Positions 53,275 to 64,000 of a stretch of 64,000 nt of DNA are shown piece by piece. Origin of the DNA: Cupriavidus necator A5-1 (GTDB lineage Bacteria; Pseudomonadota; Gammaproteobacteria; Burkholderiales; Burkholderiaceae); the NCBI RefSeq assembly GCF_000744095.1, contig NZ_JQLI01000008.1, positions 62,001 through 126,000 of the forward strand, written 5' to 3'. The notes below the pieces were generated by a model. It saw only the letters and a program-made list of their open reading frames with translations, was not told the DNA's origin and did not search any database. The position numbers were made by a program, and so were the translations under genes. Within the stretch, counting starts at the first letter, position 1. The number at the start of each line of letters is the position of its first letter.

Positions 53275-54026
53275 GCTTCGAGCGTCGCGGTGAAGACGTA
53301 GCCCTCGCCGCGCACAGTGCAGATCAGCGTGGGATCGCGCGGATCGTCGCGCAGCTTCTGGCGCAGCCGCGACACCAGCAGGTCGATGCTGCGGTCGAAC
53401 ACGTCGAGCCCGCGCCCGCGCGCCTGGTTGATCAGCAACTCGCGGTCGAGCACGCGGTTGGGCTGCTCGACAAAGGCCAGCAGCAGGCGGAATTCGGCGT
53501 TGGACAGCGGCACCACCACGTCATCGCGGTCGACCAGCTGGCGCAGCGTGGTGTTCAGGCGCCAGTCGCCGAAGCGCAACTCGTGCCCGGAGGGCGCGGC
53601 GGCACGGCGTGCTTCGGTGCCACTGCCGCGGCTGCGGCGCAGCACGGTGTGGATGCGCGCCACCAGCTCGCGCATCTCGAAGGGCTTGGTGACGTAGTCG
53701 TCGGCGCCCACTTCCAGGCCGACCACGCGGTCGGCCAGCTCGGCGCGCGCGGTCAGCATGATCACGGCGACATCGGTCTGCGCGCGCAGCTCGCGGCACA
53801 GTGCCAGGCCGTTCTCGCCGGGCAGCGACAGATCGAGGATCACCAGGTCATACGGCGTGGCGGCCATCGCCCGGCGCATCTCCACACCGCCTTCGACGCC
53901 ATCGGCCTGCATGCCGAAGGTGGACAGGTATTCGGCCAGCATGGTGCGGATCTGGGGATCGTCGTCGACGATCAGCAGGCGGATGGGAAGCGTGGGGGTG
54001 AATTCCATAGGCGACGAGATCGGCAT
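53271..54026 (-). CDS. OmpR-family response regulator
   Basis: 251-residue regulator. The receiver domain has the acidic pocket VDDDP, phospho-Asp65 (LVILDLSLPGENG) and Lys in DDYVTKPF. A winged-helix output domain follows (LSNAEFRLLLAFVEQPNRVLDRELLINQARGRGLDVFDRSIDLLVSRLRQKL). ATG 54026 or the internal ATG 54008 could be the start. It is divergent from a Spy/CpxP-like periplasmic gene, the usual target layout of CpxR/OmpR-type systems. Confidence 0.92.
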   Translation of the reverse strand: MPISSPMEFTPTLPIRLLIVDDDPQIRTMLAEYLSTFGMQADGVEGGVEMRRAMAATPYDLVILDLSLPGENGLALCRELRAQTDVAVIMLTARAELADRVVGLEVGADDYVTKPFEMRELVARIHTVLRRSRGSGTEARRAAAPSGHELRFGDWRLNTTLRQLVDRDDVVVPLSNAEFRLLLAFVEQPNRVLDRELLINQARGRGLDVFDRSIDLLVSRLRQKLRDDPRDPTLICTVRGEGYVFTATLEA

Positions 54027-54257
54027 ATGCCGGCGGCAGGGGCCGGCGCCGAGGGGACTGGCGGTGCCCCACTTTACCAGCCCGCGATGACCCGACTGTG
54101 CCCGCCTTGTATCAACGCTGTTACGGAGCCTGGCCGGGGCGCCTGGCTTGTACGCGAATGCAATACGGGCCTGACCAAGTGCTCAAGCAACGCGGCGCGC
54201 CCTTCCCTAGCATGGACCGGCATTCCAGCAAGCTACCCACCCACAGGAGAGAAGTCC

Positions 54258-54764
54258 ATGCCCGACCTACCCGCCCTGAATGCCCGGCTGCGCGCCGGCC
54301 TGTCCATGCTGACGCTGTGCGCCGCCTGCCTGGTCGCCTTGCCGGCCAGCGCACTGCAAGCCGCCCCGCCGCCCGGCGCCATGCCGCCATCGGCGCCGCC
54401 TGCGCCCGCATCCGCCGAGTCGCTCGGCCTGAATCCCGCGCAGGCGCGCCTGTGGCAGGCGGCCCGCAGTGCCACGCGCGAAGCCGAGGCGCACGCGCTC
54501 GAACTGCGCGCCCGCTTCCTGCGCGAGACCGCGGACGAGTCGCCGGACGGCCCGCTGCGCCCGCGCGTCCAGGCCATGGAGCGCCTGCATGAAGCGTTCG
54601 AGCAGGACCGCCGCGCGGTGCGCGAACGCTGGCTGGCGCTGGACGACAGCCTCGATCCCGCGCAACGCAGGCGCCTGCGCGGCTCGCCCGAGGCGGCGCA
54701 CTGGCTGGGCCTGCCGCCGCACGCGGCGATGATGGCGCCGCCGCCGGGCGGACCGCAGCGGTAG
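54258..54764 (+). CDS. Periplasmic Spy/CpxP-like helical protein
   Basis: 168-residue exported protein with a signal peptide ending near SALQAA (about 36), a Pro-rich linker, then a long helical region with L-x-P-A-Q repeats (LGLNPAQARLWQAAR and LDDSLDPAQRRRLR), the LTxxQ-like motif of CpxP/Spy chaperones. A Pro/Met-rich tail ends it (HAAMMAPPPGG). ATG 54258 has AGGAGAG upstream. Divergence from the two-component operon suggests that it is induced by, and may feed back on, that system. Family assignment is moderate. Confidence 0.65.
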   Translation: MPDLPALNARLRAGLSMLTLCAACLVALPASALQAAPPPGAMPPSAPPAPASAESLGLNPAQARLWQAARSATREAEAHALELRARFLRETADESPDGPLRPRVQAMERLHEAFEQDRRAVRERWLALDDSLDPAQRRRLRGSPEAAHWLGLPPHAAMMAPPPGGPQR

Positions 54765-54783
54765 GTACGCGCCCGCCGCCATG

Positions 54784-54817
54784 AAAAAATGCCCCCGCAC
54801 GCTTGCGCGCCGGGGGC
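54784..54817 (-). terminator. Rho-independent terminator of rep
   Basis: On the minus strand: GCCCCCG stem, 13-base loop, CGGGGGC and ATTTTTTC. It lies 179 bases past the rep stop; the stretch between holds nothing recognisable. Confidence 0.75.
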
Positions 54818-54995
54818 TGGAGAACAGGGAAATTCCGAACGCGAGGTCCGGTACGGCAGGAAAGCCGGGCAAGCCCGCCGCAGCACGCCTGCGCAAGCGC
54901 AGGCAGCACAGTCGTTATGCTAGGGAGCGCGGCGCGTGCCGTCTTGTCGGGCTGGTAGGGATTTGTATCGGGGCTGTAGTGCGGATGAATGGGAT

Positions 54996-57092
<2,097 letters not shown>

Positions 57093-57365
57093 GCGAGGGG
57101 CGCGGTTGGAGACGGAAGGGAAATCGGCAAGAGAGGCGGGACGCGCCAGCTCCCGCGAAAGGAGGCAGCGGCAAAGCTGCTGATGTTAACACGCTGGCCG
57201 CCCCCGGTCAGTCAGCGCAAATCGCATTGACGGCGCCTGTTGTGTCACTGGCGTAACACTTCGTAAAGGCCGGAGCCGATCGGAGATCGGGCCGATCTAA
57301 CTAATGTGTCCCCCAGCCTACGCGGCAGTTCGGACATGCATGAACCATCACACGGAGCCAACAAA

Positions 57366-57593
57366 ATGAAAACCCTGCAAACATTGACCAAGGTGGCCCT
57401 GATCGGCGCAACGGTCGCAGCCTTTGCCGGTTGCGCGGACATGACCCCGAAGCAACGCAACACCGCCATCGGCGCGGGCGCGGGTGCCGTGGGCGGCGCA
57501 GTCCTCACCGAAGGCAGTGCACTGGGTACGCTGGGTGGCGCGGCGGTGGGCGGCGTAATTGGTAACGTCATCACCGACGACAAGAAGAAGTAA
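57366..57593 (+). CDS. Small glycine-zipper lipoprotein (OsmB-like)
   Basis: 75-residue lipoprotein. The signal ends in lipobox AFAGC (Cys24). The rest has two glycine-zipper helices (NTAIGAGAGAVGGAVL, LGTLGGAAVGGVIGNVI) and a charged DDKKK end. GGAGCC precedes ATG 57366. Such proteins, like OsmB, associate with the outer membrane and are often stress-induced. Function here is unknown. Confidence 0.8.
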   Translation: MKTLQTLTKVALIGATVAAFAGCADMTPKQRNTAIGAGAGAVGGAVLTEGSALGTLGGAAVGGVIGNVITDDKKK

Positions 57594-57689
57594 TTCGCCG
57601 CCCCTGGCGGCGGGGCGCAGGAACGGGTACAGCCGCCGGGCGGCTTCCGGCCCGCGTTTGACAAAGGCCGGGGCCTCCCGTACATTGCG

Positions 57690-57990
57690 CGCATCCGACC
57701 GGGAGAGCGCGCATCTCTGCGCCGCCGAAGGGGTATCACCCGAAAACTCTCAGGCACCACGGACCGTTCGGATCGGCATGCAACATGCACACGATGCATG
57801 CCGCACTCTGGAGAGCGGCACCCGCCATTCATGGCGAGCGTGCCCACCGAAGGGGCGCGCGAGGATGGCGTCTACTGGATCCGCCTCGTAATCTCTCAGG
57901 TATCGAGGACAGAGGGGTCATCCGCCGCAGCGGATTGCTACGCCATATCGTTGGCGCGGCGAGCGTTGCGGCGGATGGCCCTTTTTTCGT
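57690..57990 (+). promoter_or_regulatory. Tandem glycine riboswitch with terminator, controlling gcvTHP
   Basis: Two consecutive glycine aptamers. The first (about 57692-57774) has GGGAGAGC and CCGCCGAAGGGG...ACTCTCAGGCACC; the second (about 57795-57919) has TGGAGAGCGGC, CCACCGAAGGGG and ATCTCTCAGGTATC. Both show the conserved GAGAG / CTCTCAGG pairing and CCGAAGGGG core. A 14-bp stem (CATCCGCCGCAGCG 57919-57932 with CGTTGCGGCGGATG 57964-57977) and a T6 run follow, giving transcription termination when glycine is low. gcvT starts 46 bases later. Confidence 0.93.
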
Positions 57991-58022
57991 TTTCGCAACC
58001 CGAGACTGCCACCGAGGATTCC

Positions 58023-59150
58023 ATGACGCTCCAGGCCACGCCCCTCAACGCCATCCACCGCGCCCTCGGCGCCCGCATGGTCGACTTCGGCGGCTGGGAC
58101 ATGCCGGTCAACTACGGCTCCCAGATCGAAGAACACAACGCCGTGCGCAGCGACGCCGGCATGTTCGACGTGTCGCACATGTGCGTGGTGGACCTCAGCG
58201 GCGCCAATACCCGCGCCTTCCTGCGCGGCCTGCTGGCCAACAACGTCGACAAGCTGCAAACGCCGGGCAAGGCGCTCTACTCCTGCATGCTGGACGAGAA
58301 TGGCGGCGTGATCGACGACCTGATCGTCTACTTCTTCGCCGAGGACCGCTTCCGCCTGGTGGTCAACGCCAGCACCGCGCTGGGCGATATCGACTGGATC
58401 CGCTCGCGCAATGCCGCCACCGACAGCGGCGTGACCATCACCCCGCGCCGTGAAGACGTAGCCCCCGAGGGCGTTCAGCCGCTGGCCATCGTCGCCGTGC
58501 AGGGCCCGAACGCCCGCGCCAAGGTGTGGAGCACCTTCCCGTCGACCCAGCCCTCCGATGCCCTCAAGCCCTTTAACGCCGCCGTGGTCCAGGACCCGGC
58601 CATCGGCGAGATCATGGTCGCCCGCACCGGCTACACCGGCGAAGATGGCTTCGAACTGGTGGTGCCGGCCGCGAGCGTCGCCGCCGTGTGGGAAAAGCTG
58701 AACGCCGCGGGCGTGCGCCCGGCCGGCCTGGGCGCGCGCGACACGCTGCGCCTGGAAGCCGGCATGAACCTGTACGGCCAGGACATGGATATCAACAGCT
58801 CGCCGCTGGACGCGGGCCTGGCCTGGACCGTAGACCTGCAGAGCGAACGCGACTTCACCGGCAAGGCGGCGCTGGCCGCGGCTGGCTCGCGCCAGCAATT
58901 CCTCGGCCTGATCCTCCGCGACAAGGGTGGCGTGCTGCGCTCGCACCAGAAGGTGATCACCGCGGTCGGTGACGGCGAGATCACCAGCGGCACCTTCAGC
59001 CCGTCGCTGTCCCAGTCGATCGCCTTTGCGCGCCTGCCCAAGGGCGTGGCCGTGGGCGACACGGTGCAGGTGGAGATCCGCGACCGCAAACTCAACGCGA
59101 CTGTGGTTAAACTGCCGTTTGTGCGCAATGGCAAGGCACTCGTGAGCTAA
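58023..59150 (+). CDS. gcvT: Glycine cleavage system T protein (aminomethyltransferase)
   Basis: 375-residue folate-dependent enzyme that takes the aminomethyl group from lipoyl-GcvH and forms methylene-THF and ammonia. Marks are MVDFGGWDMPVNYGSQIEEHNAVRSDAGMFDVSHM near the N-terminus and ARTGYTGEDGFELVVP in the middle. The C-terminal barrel has GEITSGTFSPSLSQSIAFARLP. ATG 58023 is 33 bases past the riboswitch terminator, with GAGGATTCC upstream. First gene of gcvTHP. Confidence 0.96.
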   Translation: MTLQATPLNAIHRALGARMVDFGGWDMPVNYGSQIEEHNAVRSDAGMFDVSHMCVVDLSGANTRAFLRGLLANNVDKLQTPGKALYSCMLDENGGVIDDLIVYFFAEDRFRLVVNASTALGDIDWIRSRNAATDSGVTITPRREDVAPEGVQPLAIVAVQGPNARAKVWSTFPSTQPSDALKPFNAAVVQDPAIGEIMVARTGYTGEDGFELVVPAASVAAVWEKLNAAGVRPAGLGARDTLRLEAGMNLYGQDMDINSSPLDAGLAWTVDLQSERDFTGKAALAAAGSRQQFLGLILRDKGGVLRSHQKVITAVGDGEITSGTFSPSLSQSIAFARLPKGVAVGDTVQVEIRDRKLNATVVKLPFVRNGKALVS

Positions 59151-59249
59151 GGGGAAAACCCGCTCACCCAACGGTCGCCCTCGCCTGCCGGCAGCTTCGC
59201 CGGGCAGGCATCACCCAACAAGAAACAGATCTGTATCCGGAGAACCTTC

Positions 59250-59630
59250 ATGAATTTCCCCGCTGACCTCAAATACACCGAGTCGCATGAGTGGGTACGC
59301 GTCGAAGCCGACGGCACGCTCACCATCGGCATCACCGACCACGCGCAGGACGCGCTGGGCGACATCGTCTTCCTGGAACTGCCCGAAGTGGGCAAGTCGG
59401 TCGGTGCCGGCGATGCGCTGGCGGTGGTGGAATCGGTGAAGGCCGCTTCCGACATCTACGCTCCGGTGGCCGGCGAAGTGATCGCCGTCAACGAGGCCGC
59501 CACGGCCGCGCCGGAAAGCGTCAACGCCGATGCCTTCGACGCCTGGCTGTTCAAGCTCAAGCCGGCCAACGCCGACGACGTCAACGGCCTGATGTCGGCC
59601 GACGCCTACAAGGCCAGCGTCGGCGCCTGA
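59250..59630 (+). CDS. gcvH: Glycine cleavage system H protein (lipoyl carrier)
   Basis: 126-residue lipoyl protein shuttling intermediates between GcvP, GcvT and dihydrolipoyl dehydrogenase. Lipoylated Lys64 lies in VVESVKAASDIYAP. The family start KYTESHEWVRVEADG and the end (VNGLMSADAYKASVGA) are both complete. It is 99 bases after gcvT with CCGGAGAAC before the start. Confidence 0.97.
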   Translation: MNFPADLKYTESHEWVRVEADGTLTIGITDHAQDALGDIVFLELPEVGKSVGAGDALAVVESVKAASDIYAPVAGEVIAVNEAATAAPESVNADAFDAWLFKLKPANADDVNGLMSADAYKASVGA

Positions 59631-59728
59631 CGCCGGCCGCGCCGGTCCCGCGCGGACCGGCCACTGCAGACAGACGCGCGCCGGCCGGCTGACCACCTGC
59701 CGACGCGCCCCCCACGAGGTTCTTGCCA

Positions 59729-62659
<2,931 letters not shown>

Positions 62660-62763
62660 CGTGCAGTTCCGGCGGGCCGCCGCGGCACCGGGCGCCCGCC
62701 AAAGCACTATGCTCGATATGAAGGGCACCGCGCCGTGCGGTGCCCGTCCTGAGCGGAGGCTGC

Positions 62764-63315
62764 ATGTGGAACCTGAGTGCCCCCTGGTGGGAATTCGTGC
62801 TGCGCGGGCTGATCGTCTACGGCGCGGTGCTGGGCTTGCTGCGCCTGTCGGGCAAGCGCCAGATCGGACAGCTGACGCCGTTCGACCTGGTGCTGCTGCT
62901 GGTGATTTCCAATGCGGTACAGAACGCGATGAACGCCGGGGACAACTCGGTCAGCGCGGGGCTGATCCTGGCGGTGACGCTGGTCGGCGCCAATGCGATG
63001 ATGGGCTTCGTGACATGGCGCTTTCGCAAAGTGGAGCTCCTGATCGAGGGGCGCCCGCAGGTCCTGGTGCACGACGGCAAGGTCTACCGCGACGTGATGC
63101 ACCGCGAGCACATCAGCTTTGACGACCTGAACAAGGCACTGCGCCATGCCGGCTGCGAGAGCGTCGGCCAGGTGCATTTCGCGATCCTGGAAACCGACGG
63201 CACGGTCTCGGTCAAGAAGCGCGAGCGAGCGCAGGGCGAGGCCCCAGTCGCGGGTACCACCGCCACAGGCAGCCCTACGATCTGGACCCATCCCGGCATG
63301 GACGAGCCGGTCTGA
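62764..63315 (+). CDS. DUF421 (YetF/YcaP) membrane protein
   Basis: 183-residue protein with three N-terminal transmembrane helices (FVLRGLIVYGAVLGLLRLSG, FDLVLLLVISNAVQNAM, GLILAVTLVGANAMMGFVTW). The DUF421 domain then follows: GKRQIGQLTPFDLVLLLVISNA, LIEGRPQVLVHDGKV and ISFDDLNKALRHAGCESVGQVHFAILETDGTVSV. The family is widespread and of unknown function. It lies between gcvP and sdaA and may be co-transcribed, but no link to glycine metabolism is known. Confidence 0.88.
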   Translation: MWNLSAPWWEFVLRGLIVYGAVLGLLRLSGKRQIGQLTPFDLVLLLVISNAVQNAMNAGDNSVSAGLILAVTLVGANAMMGFVTWRFRKVELLIEGRPQVLVHDGKVYRDVMHREHISFDDLNKALRHAGCESVGQVHFAILETDGTVSVKKRERAQGEAPVAGTTATGSPTIWTHPGMDEPV

Positions 63316-63364
63316 TCATCCACAACGCATAAGTGCCCCGCACGGGCCATCCTGGAGACATTCC

Positions 63365-64000
63365 GTGGCAGTCAGCGTTTTCGATCTGTTCAAGGTGGGC
63401 ATCGGCCCGTCGAGCTCGCATACCGTGGGCCCGATGCGCGCGGCCCTGATGTTCGCGCAGGGGCTGGAACGCGACGGCCTGTTGCCGCAGGTGGCAAGCG
63501 TGCGCGCAGAGCTGTACGGTTCGCTTGGCGCCACCGGCAAGGGCCACGGCACCGACAAGGGCGTGATCCTCGGCCTGATGGGCGAGGCCCCCGACACCGT
63601 CGATCCCGATTCCATCGACACGCAACTGGCCGCGCTGCGCGCCAGCCGGGAGCTGTCCTTGCTGGGCAAGCACATCGTGCCGTTCGTCGAGAAGGAGCAC
63701 ATCGCCTTCTATCGCCGCGAGGCCATGGCCGAGCATCCCAACGGCATGAAGTTCCATGCCTTCGATGCCAGCGGCGCAACGCTGCGAGAGGCGCGCTACC
63801 TGTCGGTCGGCGGCGGCTTCGTGGTCACCGCGGGAGCACCCAATACGCAGGTGCTCAAGGCCGCGCAGCAAATGCCGCACCCGTTCCGCAGCGGCAAGGA
63901 CATGCTGGAGATGGCCAACGCCAGCGGCAAGAGCATCGCGCGGCTGATGATGGAGAACGAGCTGACGTGGCGCAGCGAGCAAGAGGTCACCAGCGGCTTG
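63365..64000 (+). CDS. sdaA: L-serine dehydratase (iron-sulfur type), 5' part
   Basis: The first 212 codons of a single-chain L-serine ammonia-lyase; the rest lies beyond the window. GTG start with GGAGAC upstream. The N-terminal beta domain is SVFDLFKVGIGPSSSHTVGPMRAALMFAQGL, and GSLGATGKGHGTDKGVILGLMGE is the other hallmark. It turns serine into pyruvate and ammonia. Next to gcvTHP it would dispose of serine formed from glycine, and the glycine riboswitch may extend to it. Confidence 0.94.
   Translation, partial: MAVSVFDLFKVGIGPSSSHTVGPMRAALMFAQGLERDGLLPQVASVRAELYGSLGATGKGHGTDKGVILGLMGEAPDTVDPDSIDTQLAALRASRELSLLGKHIVPFVEKEHIAFYRREAMAEHPNGMKFHAFDASGATLREARYLSVGGGFVVTAGAPNTQVLKAAQQMPHPFRSGKDMLEMANASGKSIARLMMENELTWRSEQEVTSGL

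Overview
The window is high-GC DNA from a beta-proteobacterium of the Burkholderiaceae. The gene content and order (rsmI with yraN/diaA/dolP, gcl-hyi-glxR-ttuD-pyk, gcvTHP-sdaA, a CadR/PbrR-type regulator) look most like Cupriavidus, or close Ralstonia, main-chromosome sequence. The genus is an inference from family knowledge, not from a database search.

Layout. 1-1.6 kb: flavocytochrome c (sulfide dehydrogenase type), cut by the window edge. 1.8-5.5 kb: envelope and housekeeping block (dolP, diaA/gmhA, a broken yraN, rsmI, rlpA). 5.7-9.4 kb: metallo-hydrolase, exonuclease, ArsC-like protein, acetyltransferase, and a toxin-antitoxin pair whose antitoxin is frameshifted. 9.5-14.8 kb: two M20 amidohydrolases, a dctA-type transporter and a GntR regulator. 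A strong promoter lies inside an inverted repeat, and a possible FNR-controlled small RNA follows the regulator. 15.2-19.5 kb: fatty-acid activation and beta-oxidation cluster. 19.5-25.5 kb: two LysR regulators, an MFS carrier and an M20D hydrolase. 25.8-32.6 kb: glyoxylate assimilation to pyruvate (gcl, hyi, glxR, ttuD, pyk), with palindromic repeats between the genes. 32.9-42.5 kb: YpfJ protease, an RND pump pseudogene with at least five lesions, a secreted repeat protein, rnk, a CadR-type regulator, htpX, arfB and tRNA-Arg(CCG).

43-49.3 kb holds the most unusual structure. A diheme cytochrome c and hemN converge on what was one bidirectional rho-independent terminator. An IS4-type element has inserted into it with a 12-bp target duplication. 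The transposase gene is in turn interrupted by two identical 1975-bp group II introns fused head to tail with no exon between them. The insertion point lies inside the GAA codon of the transposase's catalytic glutamate (G^AA). Removing both introns restores a 438-residue transposase with an intact Y-R-E-K signature.

49.3-64 kb: hemN with an FNR-type box, a periplasmic binding protein, a two-component system divergent from a Spy/CpxP-like periplasmic protein, Rep helicase, a small lipoprotein, a tandem glycine riboswitch with terminator upstream of gcvT-gcvH-gcvP, a DUF421 protein, and the start of sdaA. Glycine cleavage, serine deamination and the glyoxylate cluster all lead towards pyruvate.
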